Part shown: in pieces, positions 36,567-44,104 of the stretch
Position numbering within the stretch: position 1 is the first letter of the stretch
Layout of the letters: each line of letters starts with the position of its first letter
Notes under the pieces: model-generated
The model's input: only the letters and a program-made list of their open reading frames with translations
Told to the model about the DNA's origin: nothing
Database searches by the model: none
Source of the DNA: a virus
DNA length: 64,000 bases
Direction: 5' to 3' (one strand)
IMG/VR virus record: IMGVR_UViG_3300044712_001462
Location: 62,001-126,000 of that record
Translations under genes and position numbers: made by a program

Positions 36567-37376
36567 TTACTCCTCTACTTCAGTTGAAATGTATCCGTAC
36601 GCCTCATCAGGAACCGCACGGGAACCTGTTAGTTCAATCACATCCGATTCGTTGTGACTGTTGCGCAGAATGAATGCCACATTGTTGAGCAGACTCTCAT
36701 CCCAACGCATTCCGACGATGGCAACGGCGTGACCCCACCAGTTCCAAGCCCCGTGGAGCGGTCGACCGTATGCCAAAATGCTCAAGCAGTGCTGAATCAT
36801 CGTGGCATCGCCAGCTCTGGGATTCGTATCCCAGACCGCGCGCAAACGATACTTAGAACGTTCGCTATCCAGAGCGCTCCAAGCACTGGCTTTGTTCTGC
36901 AGCGAATTGAAATCGCCAGGACAAACACCCTTTTCGCGGAGCCCGTTAATGACTGCTTCCAGGTAGTTACCTTCGTTTCTCCAACCAACCAGATAGCCCA
37001 TGGAGACTGGAGCCAGCGAAACAAAGGGTTTTACCTCCGACGCTCGAACAGTCATAAGGCAAGCAGTTGCTGACCATGTCCAGCAATACCCCAGCCCGTT
37101 TTGATTAAACTTGGTACCCTTGGGACACCACGTGTCGTACATGTGATGGATGGGAAACGACCGAGCTTTCTCAGCAGCAGCGATCACTTCCTTAAATGAG
37201 TCCTTCGGTACAAGCACGTCGGGAATAGCTTCTACAGGCTCAAGGCCTTTAGCCAGAGCATCCCAGTCGCCATAGCGTGTCTTACGAGGAAATACCTGCG
37301 GACCTTCGTAGTGCATTGCTTCACGTAGCTTTGCAACATCCGCAGGATTGTCGGTATTGATTCGAAGTACGCTCAT
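36567..37376 (-). CDS. Papain-like (C1) cysteine peptidase, 269 aa
   Basis: The catalytic elements of the papain fold are readable in order: Gln92 in the NQNGLGYCWTWS segment with Cys98 as nucleophile, His216 in WWGHAVAIVG, and Asn239 in FILRNS. The spacing is that of C1 peptidases. The N-terminal 75 residues could be a propeptide or substrate-binding part. There is no signal peptide. It overlaps the secreted protein gene upstream by ATGA and lies in a cluster with holin-like genes, so a role in breaking a proteinaceous wall, or as an endolysin substitute, is plausible. Processing of virion proteins is an alternative. Confidence 0.8.
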   Translation of the reverse strand: MSVLRINTDNPADVAKLREAMHYEGPQVFPRKTRYGDWDALAKGLEPVEAIPDVLVPKDSFKEVIAAAEKARSFPIHHMYDTWCPKGTKFNQNGLGYCWTWSATACLMTVRASEVKPFVSLAPVSMGYLVGWRNEGNYLEAVINGLREKGVCPGDFNSLQNKASAWSALDSERSKYRLRAVWDTNPRAGDATMIQHCLSILAYGRPLHGAWNWWGHAVAIVGMRWDESLLNNVAFILRNSHNESDVIELTGSRAVPDEAYGYISTEVEE

Positions 37377-38125
37377 TTCAACAGCTCCGTCTTCAAGAGC
37401 GCAGTCAGCTCCGCCTTCGTGGCCGGTAGCGCTACATCCACAACCTTGCCGCCGTCCTTACTCGCAACTGCGAGTCTCGGGGTTGGGTCACCTTGAATTG
37501 CGTTGTAGAAAGGACGGAACTTCGAGTTCTGGGCCGGGGCTGCATTGGCCGGTAGGACACCCAGCAGGAGATGCCCAGCTGCTTTCAGCTCCTCCCAGTA
37601 CGTACGGGAGATCAGGATTTCGCGCTGTTCCGCCGGGAGGTTGTCCAACTGGTCTTCCGCGTAGAACATCACCAGCTGGTATGGACCTCCCGGCTGCGGA
37701 GGGTCCGGCTTGGGGTCCGGTTTGGGATCGGGTTTCGGGTCTGGTTTAACCTCGCCTTTGATCGTGAACGTCTTCGTGTACGTGTACTGACCAAAGTCCT
37801 GCAGCACCTGGAGCTTTTGACCGTTGAATTCGATCTCCGCGGTTAGCACCCACACACCACTCGCCGTGATCGTGTGCGTACCTACCTCGGCCCAGATCGC
37901 GTACTCAGCCTTGTTGGGATCCGGCTGCCAGGTAGAGGCTTTACCAGAGATCTGCAGAGATCCGCGTAGCTTCGCGCCCTCCGGAATCCCTGACGGATCA
38001 ACCTGTGCAACGAGCGCTTCCCAGGGGTCTACTTGCTCGACGATTGTGATTTCGCCTTGAGCTGTTCCCCAGAAAGCAAGACAAAGTGCTACGCTCAGCG
38101 CGCACTCCATTAACTTGCGTTTCAT
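37373..38125 (-). CDS. Secreted protein with PDPKPDPK linker, 250 aa
   Basis: Residues 1-25 form a signal peptide (MKRKLMECALSVALCLAFWG). Residues 26-130 are an all-beta domain (KLRGSLQISGKASTWQPDPN; TASGVWVLTAEIEFNGQKLQ). A PDPKPDPKPDPK linker follows, then a C-terminal alpha/beta domain (GPYQLVMFYAEDQLDNLPAE) that may be thioredoxin-like (PRLAVASKDGGKVVDV) but lacks a CxxC. A strong GGAAGGTG ribosome site and the terminator upstream suggest a separate transcription unit. It is coupled to the peptidase gene that follows. The protein probably acts outside the cytoplasm; its function is not known. Confidence 0.7.
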   Translation of the reverse strand: MKRKLMECALSVALCLAFWGTAQGEITIVEQVDPWEALVAQVDPSGIPEGAKLRGSLQISGKASTWQPDPNKAEYAIWAEVGTHTITASGVWVLTAEIEFNGQKLQVLQDFGQYTYTKTFTIKGEVKPDPKPDPKPDPKPDPPQPGGPYQLVMFYAEDQLDNLPAEQREILISRTYWEELKAAGHLLLGVLPANAAPAQNSKFRPFYNAIQGDPTPRLAVASKDGGKVVDVALPATKAELTALLKTELLK

Positions 38126-38247
38126 ATTTCACCTTCCCTGGTGTTTACCACCACAATACCGTGTCACGTAATCGCCATTTCCTTATAGCGCGAGGCGCAA
38201 GGCGGGCGCAATCTCAGCTGCTTTCTGTTAGCGATAACACAGAGTGT

Positions 38248-38284
38248 AAAAAAACGGCGGACTAGCCATACGACCAGACCGCCG
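38248..38284 (-). terminator. Factor-independent terminator
   Basis: On the coding strand CGGCGG and CCGCCG pair around an 18-base partly paired loop and are followed directly by seven T residues. It lies 27 bases after the 115-residue virion gene and ends the capsid gene group. The 120-base gap that follows, before the secreted-protein gene, must hold the next promoter. I could not identify a promoter motif there. Confidence 0.8.
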
Positions 38285-38310
38285 CTTGCGACTGACTAGG
38301 ATTCACTGCG

Positions 38311-38658
38311 TTACAGTGCGTCCGAAGAGCTACCGGTCCAGCAGGTGTCTGTGGCGTACAGCTTCTTACCAGCCAGTACAATCTGTCGTGACGCATCATC
38401 GAGATCGTCATACAGAATCGGGCTAGGCGTGCTGACTACATCCAGAGTTCCCGCATCCAGGGCACTCAGGAAAGCGTTGGTGATACGAGTCGAGGCACCC
38501 GCTACACCGCGTTGAATCGCTTCCAGAATGTTCCCGAAGACCGTAATCTCCTCGCCCGCGGCCAGACTACGACCGTGGGGCGGCAGAAACGCAAATTTCA
38601 TCGCGCTGCCGCTGGTGTTCTTCACCGTGGACAGCACACAATTGGTATTCAAAGCCAT
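38311..38658 (-). CDS. Small virion protein near capsid gene, 115 aa
   Basis: It starts MALNTNCVLSTVKNTSGSAM and is a compact beta-rich protein (FAFLPPHGRSLAAGEEITVF), with an acidic helix near the end. Its position shortly after the major capsid gene and before the terminator suggests a virion component, possibly a decoration or head-completion protein. I have seen proteins with this start in other phage capsid clusters but do not know a proven function. Confidence 0.65.
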   Translation of the reverse strand: MALNTNCVLSTVKNTSGSAMKFAFLPPHGRSLAAGEEITVFGNILEAIQRGVAGASTRITNAFLSALDAGTLDVVSTPSPILYDDLDDASRQIVLAGKKLYATDTCWTGSSSDAL

Positions 38659-38692
38659 GGCTCAACATTCCTCCATACAGGCTTACTCGGTA

Positions 38693-39070
38693 TTAGGAGG
38701 CAGCCGCTTCCGCAGCTCGCAGAGCCACCACAGCGCCGTAGAAAGCCGGATCCGAAGCAAAGGCGTAAGCAGCTTGCTTAACCCCCGCTTCTGCCTGCGT
38801 CTGCAGTCCTGTGTTGATTCCAGTCTGCGCCAAAGCTTGCTTCAGCATGCCGTTAGCCGCTGAATACTGCCCGACAACAGCACTCGCCTGCTTCTCTTCC
38901 GGAATCAAATCAAGCTGATAACCGGCTTCGAGCATGGCAATCGCATCTTCCTGAGTCTGCGGAACATGCCCGAGTTCGGCCATCTTCGCAAAGAAAGCCT
39001 CTTGGTACATGTTATCCAACGTGGCTTGCGCTACGTCAGCAGAAGGAAGCGCATTCGATTCGTTACTCAT
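38693..39070 (-). CDS. Ala-rich helical protein, 125 aa
   Basis: The ORF starts MSNESNALPSADVAQATLDN. It is almost entirely helical and rich in Ala, Gln and Glu, with no charged clusters or motifs. It follows the capsid gene and the strong hairpin between them. A head-associated role is possible. No family is recognised. Confidence 0.65.
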   Translation of the reverse strand: MSNESNALPSADVAQATLDNMYQEAFFAKMAELGHVPQTQEDAIAMLEAGYQLDLIPEEKQASAVVGQYSAANGMLKQALAQTGINTGLQTQAEAGVKQAAYAFASDPAFYGAVVALRAAEAAAS

Positions 39071-39093
39071 ATAAGGTTTCCCCTAAATAGGAC

Positions 39094-39135
39094 CACACTC
39101 ACCAGGAGCCAGGGGTAAGCTCCTGGTGAGATGTG
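39094..39135 (-). terminator. Strong hairpin after capsid gene, no U-tract
   Basis: An eleven-pair perfect stem (CTCACCAGGAG with CTCCTGGTGAG), extended by four more pairs past one bulged base, closes an eleven-base loop just after the major capsid stop codon. No T-run follows. It may be a partial terminator or an mRNA 3' end stabiliser that raises capsid output above its downstream neighbours. Confidence 0.6.
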
Positions 39136-39150
39136 AGTCCCACGTGACGA

Positions 39151-40092
39151 CTAGTTAAAGTACACGTGCGCCAAACCACCGAAGTGACCCAACGACGCAC
39201 CTGACGTTTCGTAGGCGAAGAACTCGATCATGTACGCCTCGCGTTTGACATGCATCGTGGTGTCTTCCAGCTGATAATGTTTGCCGATGAATTTTGGGTC
39301 GGCAAACATATACATATGGTTGTTCGGAACCAGCGTCTTCTTGATCGTGACGATCCAGCGGACGCCCATGAATTCTTCTTCCGACCAACCCTTGCGCATG
39401 ATGTCGACGCTGAGGTCGCCACCCATTTCATTCCGACCAAACTTACCCAGCTCTTTGATCGTGATGTTGTTAACCAGAATCGTGTGGACTTCGAGATTAC
39501 TCGGAGTCGAGGGCATGACCTTCATAGCATCCCACAACGAATCACGAGTGATGCCACCCGCAATGGTCTGGTACTGCGCCACACCCGATGTCGGCAGAAC
39601 CGTATTGGCACCCACCAAAGCCGCATCCACCGCCGCAATGAACTTGCCGTCTTCTTCAGCCAGCATGTCTTTAATGGCGTTGTCCGACAGCACCTGGCGA
39701 ATATCCATGACGTACGTACGAAGTTCGTCGACGTCCTTGGTAAAGCGCGGGGTGACAATGCGATCGAGCATGACCGCATAGCGATTACCACGGATGTAAA
39801 CATTCCGGGGCAACGTGGCGAAAGGAATCGACATAGCCGCGGGGCTACCCGGTTCTTTATCCACGATTTTCACGGGTTTATCCGTGTTGACTTGACGATC
39901 CAACTCATCGTTGGTGATCGGCAAGGGAGGCATGATCCGACGGAAGAACCCGTCTTCACGCATGGTCGTACGAGTGAAGTCGTTGACTGCGTCCACAGCC
40001 TCTTTGACGAGACTGGAGTCGCGCGACGACAGCTTTTCAAACAGAGCTTCGTTGAGGAGTTTCGATTCCTCAGCAGAGAGAGCTTGCGCCAT
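39151..40092 (-). CDS. Major capsid protein, HK97-fold type, 313 aa
   Basis: The ATG at 40092 (MAQALSAEESKLL) is preferred to a GTG three codons upstream because a GGAGG element lies eight bases before it. Segments typical of myovirus capsid proteins include FTRTTMREDGFFRRIMPPLP near residue 45, an E-loop-like region around IPFATLPRNVYIRGNRYAVM and a C-terminal beta part (YMFADPKFIGKHYQLEDTTM). Gene order (protease, scaffold, small gene, decoration-like gene, capsid) is the usual one for a phage whose capsid is processed by a protease. The strong hairpin after the stop suggests high expression. The protein forms the icosahedral shell. Confidence 0.88.
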   Translation of the reverse strand: MAQALSAEESKLLNEALFEKLSSRDSSLVKEAVDAVNDFTRTTMREDGFFRRIMPPLPITNDELDRQVNTDKPVKIVDKEPGSPAAMSIPFATLPRNVYIRGNRYAVMLDRIVTPRFTKDVDELRTYVMDIRQVLSDNAIKDMLAEEDGKFIAAVDAALVGANTVLPTSGVAQYQTIAGGITRDSLWDAMKVMPSTPSNLEVHTILVNNITIKELGKFGRNEMGGDLSVDIMRKGWSEEEFMGVRWIVTIKKTLVPNNHMYMFADPKFIGKHYQLEDTTMHVKREAYMIEFFAYETSGASLGHFGGLAHVYFN

Positions 40093-40119
40093 CTTTGGCA
40101 CCTCCGTGTGCTATGTGAA

Positions 40120-40135
40120 CTCCCAGCCTTGGGAG
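40120..40135 (-). promoter_or_regulatory. Small hairpin before capsid gene
   Basis: CTCCCA and TGGGAG pair with a four-base loop in the 61-base gap between the decoration-like gene and the capsid ATG. It precedes the capsid ribosome site by about 20 bases. It could tune capsid translation or end the preceding message; evidence is only structural. Confidence 0.35.
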
Positions 40136-40153
40136 CGTTAATCAGAAAGAGAG

Positions 40154-40717
40154 TTACGCAACCGGCAGATAGACCGGCCAGAACCACAGCTCACTCTTGC
40201 CGTGAGCATTGGTCTGCGCGCCACGAGAAACGACGCCACACACCGGATTGGTGTAAGGAGTAGCTGTAGCGTTGGTGAGCACACCAGCCGTAGCCAGAGT
40301 GGTTCCAGTCGCTGCAGTCAGCGTGTCGTTGGGAGCGTAGGTTTTCGACGTATCGAACTCAGTCGTTGCCAGCTCATAAGCGCCAGCAGCCACCAGAGCT
40401 GTCAACTTGCCGGTGGGGGCAACCGCTTGCCACACACCCACGTCGGTAGCCGGGGAACCGCCGTTGTTCTCGACGTCGGGATCGTCGCTGTTCTGGAACA
40501 GCCACATACCCATCGAGCGGTTAGCTACGCCGAACTCGTAGTTACCACTGGCATTCAGGTGCACCGTACGACCAGCGTACGCCACGTTGCCAGTGATGGC
40601 AGCCAGTTGAGTAGCATCAAACTCAGTGGTGAAATCGACCGCATACGGAGAGGGCCAGCCTTTCGGAGCCTCCAGCGTGTGCACAGTCATCTGCTGCAAA
40701 TGACGGGGAACTGCCAT
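40154..40717 (-). CDS. Probable capsid decoration protein, 187 aa
   Basis: The ORF starts MAVPRHLQQMTVHTLEAPKG and has a GGAGG element about ten bases before the ATG. The chain is Ala/Thr/Gly-rich and all-beta (RTVHLNASGNYEFGVANRSM; ETTEF-type strands; YTNPVCGVVSRGAQTNAHGK). It lies directly upstream of the capsid gene, where decoration or cement proteins are commonly encoded. It is longer than the classical gpD proteins. The assignment is inferred from composition and place. Confidence 0.65.
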   Translation of the reverse strand: MAVPRHLQQMTVHTLEAPKGWPSPYAVDFTTEFDATQLAAITGNVAYAGRTVHLNASGNYEFGVANRSMGMWLFQNSDDPDVENNGGSPATDVGVWQAVAPTGKLTALVAAGAYELATTEFDTSKTYAPNDTLTAATGTTLATAGVLTNATATPYTNPVCGVVSRGAQTNAHGKSELWFWPVYLPVA

Positions 40718-40767
40718 TTATGGATATCCTCCATGATGTGTTCAAACAAAGCCGTAACCAGCCTCGG

Positions 40768-41190
40768 TTACCGGCGATCAATCAGAGCCAACAGAGCACG
40801 ATCACGCGCGCTCACTTCGCCGAGACCGCGTTGATAACCGCAGTAATTGGCGTTCTTAGAATGACTGCTACCTTGCGGCGCGGTCGTAGTCGGTTGCTCA
40901 GGGCGACCCAGACTTTCACTGGCTTTCTTCGCCAGCAACTTGCTGTATTCGCTCGCAACGTTACTCAGAATGTCCAACGCGGCAGCAGGATCACTCAGTT
41001 GATCCGATGCGATCTTCTCTTCGTGCGCATCAACCAAACCGGCTTTCTTCAACTGCCCAACAACGCTGGCCACCTTATCGAGAGCTTTTTGACGCTGTTC
41101 ATGCGCATCGCGGGCGATCTTGGTCGCCAACTGCATGACTTCGCTAGACGTTTCCGTATAGCGCAGCGCCAAGCTGTTGATCTCACTCAT
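40768..41190 (-). CDS. Helical head-region protein, 140 aa
   Basis: A GGAGG ribosome site precedes the ATG (MSEINSLALRYTETSS). The first 90 residues form long charged helices (QRQKALDKVASVVGQLKKAG) and the remainder is polar, with an Arg-rich end (ARDRALLALIDRR). It lies after a structured intergenic region and is probably the first gene of a capsid message. A scaffold or prohead-core component is plausible. No family was recognised. Confidence 0.65.
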   Translation of the reverse strand: MSEINSLALRYTETSSEVMQLATKIARDAHEQRQKALDKVASVVGQLKKAGLVDAHEEKIASDQLSDPAAALDILSNVASEYSKLLAKKASESLGRPEQPTTTAPQGSSHSKNANYCGYQRGLGEVSARDRALLALIDRR

Positions 41191-41235
41191 TGTCTAACCT
41201 CCGGCAAGAGTGCTCGGGGAAATAGCCTAGAAACG

Positions 41236-41265
41236 AAAAAGGGGACCGTGGTCAACACGGCCCCC
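41236..41265 (-). terminator. Factor-independent terminator after scaffold gene
   Basis: On the coding strand GGGGGCCGTG and CACGGTCCCC form a near-perfect stem around a five-base loop (TTGAC) and are followed at once by TTTTT. It lies 98 bases after the acidic scaffold-like gene and separates it from the capsid group. Confidence 0.8.
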
Positions 41266-41275
41266 TAATAGGCTC

Positions 41276-41346
41276 GGATGATTAGGCATCCAACCAGGTC
41301 GCGACTCCCGGTTCTGCCAAATGGAAGACCGTGATGACACACGGTC
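41276..41346 (-). promoter_or_regulatory. Two further hairpins in the scaffold-capsid gap
   Basis: A second stem (GACCGTG with CACGGTC, 41327-41346) directly follows the scaffold stop and shares its GGGGACCGTG sequence with the terminator at 41241. A third (GGATG with CATCC, 41276-41291) lies between. Together with the terminator they make a 110-base structured block. It could be a tandem terminator or a regulated leader for the next genes. Confidence 0.4.
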
Positions 41347-41363
41347 CCCTTCGAATTGTCATA

Positions 41364-42560
41364 CTAGCGAGAGCGTCCGACCAATTCCTTGATCATGTTC
41401 TTCATCGCTGCCAACTTTTGCTGCTCTTTTGCGGCAGCTTGCTTCCCCGAAATCGCTGCTTCCAGCTGTTCCGGAGTAATTCCCAACTCAGTCAGAATCT
41501 GAATGAGTTGTTCAATATCAGGAGCGCCTACGCCACCGCCAGCCGCGGGATCCATCCCACCGCCACCAGCAGCTGCCATCGGATCCATTCCAGCGTCCGG
41601 GCCCGGAGCAGGCGGAGCACCAGGTACTTCAGGAGGAGCACCCGCATCACCGCCCATGGCCGCAGCCGCACCACCGGCACCCATGCCTTCACCGCCACCT
41701 AACATGGCAGCAATGTCGGCTTCACCTGGCGCACCTCCACCACCCTCAGCGGCAGGCGGAGCGCCTTCACCGGCTGCCGCAGGCGGAGGGTCCGATTTAC
41801 CAGACTCCTCCTCTGAACCCTCTTCCTCTTCACACTCTTCGTCTTCAGCGCGCTTCGCGGCAAAAGCCTGGAAGAACGCCGCAGCCTTCTCGGCCCGACG
41901 AAAAGCGGTCCCAATCACATCCTCCAGTGTCGAGACAACCATCGCGTCAACCGCTTGCTTGTCTTCTGCGGGGATATCTTGGTTCGCAGTAATGCTGGAA
42001 ACATCCGCAGCTACTTTCGCAGCGGGAGCCGGTTGACCAGCTTGTTTAATCTCGGAATCGGCCTGGGTCGCAATCGCAGCAACCAACTGAGCACCCAGCT
42101 CAGTCGCTTGCTTAGCCAAGGCTTCCAGTCGTTCCATATCCGAAGCATACTTCCCACCAGCCAACTCAGAGTTGTCTGTACGCGCGGGATGTGTGCTATC
42201 GCTGTCTTCTTTGCCACCCTTAGCGGACGAAGTCTCGGCAGCCGAGTCCTCGCCAGTCGCCTTCGAGGTGATTCCCACGTTCATCTGGACGGAATCTTGA
42301 CCTGCGCCAGGACCTTCCGACGTGGCATCAACCGTCTTACCGCGATTCGGTTCGGCTTTGTTATCGGATTCGTTTTCCGCGGCGCGAGCACCGGTTTCCG
42401 CAGTCTGTGTTCCGTCTTCGACTTTCGCCGACGGATGCGTCGAGGCACCAGTGTAGCCACCGGCTTCCGTATTTGCTTCAGCTGACTTTTCAATATCCTG
42501 AAGGATACTGTCGATCAAGCCGACAAGCTCTCGCTTATTCGCTTGCTTGTTGTGAGCCAT
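41364..42560 (-). CDS. Acidic scaffold-like protein, 398 aa
   Basis: The ATG at 42560 (MAHNKQANKREL) follows a GGAG element. The protein is strongly acidic and low-complexity: Glu/Asp/Ser/Gly/Thr-rich for the first 220 residues, an EECEEEEGSEEESG run at about 255, then a Pro/Gly/Ala/Met-rich part with MDPMAAAGGGGMDPAAGGG, and a short helical C-terminus (EQLIQILTELGITPEQLEAA). Scaffold and prohead-core proteins are often acidic, helical and poorly conserved, and this gene lies between the prohead protease and the capsid gene. The scaffold call is from position and composition only. Confidence 0.65.
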   Translation of the reverse strand: MAHNKQANKRELVGLIDSILQDIEKSAEANTEAGGYTGASTHPSAKVEDGTQTAETGARAAENESDNKAEPNRGKTVDATSEGPGAGQDSVQMNVGITSKATGEDSAAETSSAKGGKEDSDSTHPARTDNSELAGGKYASDMERLEALAKQATELGAQLVAAIATQADSEIKQAGQPAPAAKVAADVSSITANQDIPAEDKQAVDAMVVSTLEDVIGTAFRRAEKAAAFFQAFAAKRAEDEECEEEEGSEEESGKSDPPPAAAGEGAPPAAEGGGGAPGEADIAAMLGGGEGMGAGGAAAAMGGDAGAPPEVPGAPPAPGPDAGMDPMAAAGGGGMDPAAGGGVGAPDIEQLIQILTELGITPEQLEAAISGKQAAAKEQQKLAAMKNMIKELVGRSR

Positions 42561-42614
42561 TCGTAACTCCATGTACAAGAATTTATGACGGCATTCCGTG
42601 CCGGTTGGCTGCTA

Positions 42615-44090
42615 TCAGATTATGTAATTTTGTTGGATCACCAATCTCTGCGTCAATGGTAAATCGTTTTTCACCGTTGACAGGAATGCCAACTTATAGA
42701 GAGCGTAACTCTGAGCGAGTGCGTATTCGGCATCGCTCAGAGCTGACGCCTGCTTTTCCGACGGCTGCAGCCGAGCCGGACAAGTATTGTGGAGCGCTGA
42801 TTTCCAGAGTCTTTGCTGAACCGCTTTGCGATCCAGTGAGAGATCACCAGCCAGCTTCTGCGCCCAGGCCCGTTGAGATGCCGATGCCAAATTCGGCGAC
42901 GGGGTGAACGGATTCGACTGGATCTTCTCAGCCAAGTCACTACTCGAAACCAAACGCTGATAGACTCCCGGTAAGGCCCGGGCAACCTTCTCAGCCACAT
43001 AAGCGATCTGATCGTCTCTGTGGCCTGACAAACGGAGAAAATCCCTAAGCGGTAGGGCGACCTTTTGGCTTGCCAGAGCGGAGAGGCCTTCGGCCATCTT
43101 CGTTGAGCCCAGGGAACCTAACGGACTAACGTCCACAGGCGGGTTACTGGGGTCGAAAGCTCTGATTAAGTCCAACTCTCCGGTTGATTCCTGGGCTTCC
43201 AGCTCTGCCAGCTCGAAAGCCAATTTGATTTGATGCGCAATCTGGGGGTCTCGGATATCACCTACCAGAAGCTCGAGTGGGGCTGAGACACCATAGAGCT
43301 CAGCGAGAGCAGCACCACCAAGTACCTCACCCGAAGCAGCTTTCTGGAGGTAATCGGCAATACCGCCATAAGCAATACGATCTGCAGGGCGAAATACCGA
43401 GGAGATATCAAAGAAGCACGGATTGGGGTTATCGACGTGGAGGACGTGACCGTCTTCATGGACCCGTGTCAGGTTGTGCTTACAACCACCACGCTTCTCA
43501 CCTGTTGGGGCTACACACGATTCTTCATCGCAGTATTCTGCGCGCGTACGAGAGGCATTACCACAAGAACTGCATAAATCGAAGGCAATTTTTGTCGCCA
43601 TCGACACCCCGAGATCGCTCCCAGACTCGAGAGTTTCCTGTTCTTTGTCGGCTACAAGACCTCCGTACTTCTCTGCAGCTTCAGCTGTTTTGTTTAGAGC
43701 AAGAAGCAGCTCTACTCGACGCATGGCATCGTTATAGAACGAGAGCTTTACCTGGCCGTAGCTCTTTTTGGGATCTTTGTTCTTGTGGTTGCGGTAAACT
43801 TTGGCTCGGGTCTCAAAAGTCTTGTGCGTCTTCTTTAACTCGGCTTCTTTGAACCCATCGCCATTCCTGTTCGGACCACTTAACTCGGTGGCTCCCATGG
43901 CTATCACATGCACGGGCAGCTGGTCATCGCCGATCTGGAGGTCTTTCACCTTGTGGGCGAACTCTTCTCCAGCACGCTTCACCAGCACCTTGTAATCCGC
44001 GCCCAGTAAGCGTCCACCGCTGGCTACTTTAACGATCGAAGCCGCTTGCTCACCGAAGTCCCAGTCATTGGGAGAGACAATCTTATCCAT
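42615..44090 (-). CDS. Prohead maturation protease, 491 aa
   Basis: The first 170 residues match phage prohead proteases of the type that cut scaffold and capsid proteins: GPNRNGDGFKEAELKKTHK, KVYRNHKNKDPKKSYG with catalytic His102, and SDLGVSMATKIAFD with catalytic Ser163. Just after it lies a four-cysteine zinc-ribbon-like segment (CSSCGNASRTRAEYCDE). The 290 residues that follow are helical and have no counterpart I recognise, so this is longer than typical 200-300-residue proteases and could include an internal or scaffold part. A GAGGAG element precedes the ATG. Gene order beside scaffold and capsid fits. Confidence 0.85.
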   Translation of the reverse strand: MDKIVSPNDWDFGEQAASIVKVASGGRLLGADYKVLVKRAGEEFAHKVKDLQIGDDQLPVHVIAMGATELSGPNRNGDGFKEAELKKTHKTFETRAKVYRNHKNKDPKKSYGQVKLSFYNDAMRRVELLLALNKTAEAAEKYGGLVADKEQETLESGSDLGVSMATKIAFDLCSSCGNASRTRAEYCDEESCVAPTGEKRGGCKHNLTRVHEDGHVLHVDNPNPCFFDISSVFRPADRIAYGGIADYLQKAASGEVLGGAALAELYGVSAPLELLVGDIRDPQIAHQIKLAFELAELEAQESTGELDLIRAFDPSNPPVDVSPLGSLGSTKMAEGLSALASQKVALPLRDFLRLSGHRDDQIAYVAEKVARALPGVYQRLVSSSDLAEKIQSNPFTPSPNLASASQRAWAQKLAGDLSLDRKAVQQRLWKSALHNTCPARLQPSEKQASALSDAEYALAQSYALYKLAFLSTVKNDLPLTQRLVIQQNYII

Positions 44091-44104
44091 CCGTGGACTC
44101 CTCG

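Noticed and set aside
39250-40263. 337-codon open frame on the plus strand opposite the capsid gene
   Set aside because: It lies exactly antisense to a well-supported capsid gene, has no ribosome site and its translation is His/Arg-rich with no fold; it is a shadow of the codon usage on the other strand.
41266-41330. Possible tRNA (GGTCGCGACTCCCGG, ending TGCCA) on the plus strand
   Set aside because: No acceptor stem or anticodon arm could be formed and the T-loop is missing; it overlaps the hairpin cluster between scaffold and capsid genes.
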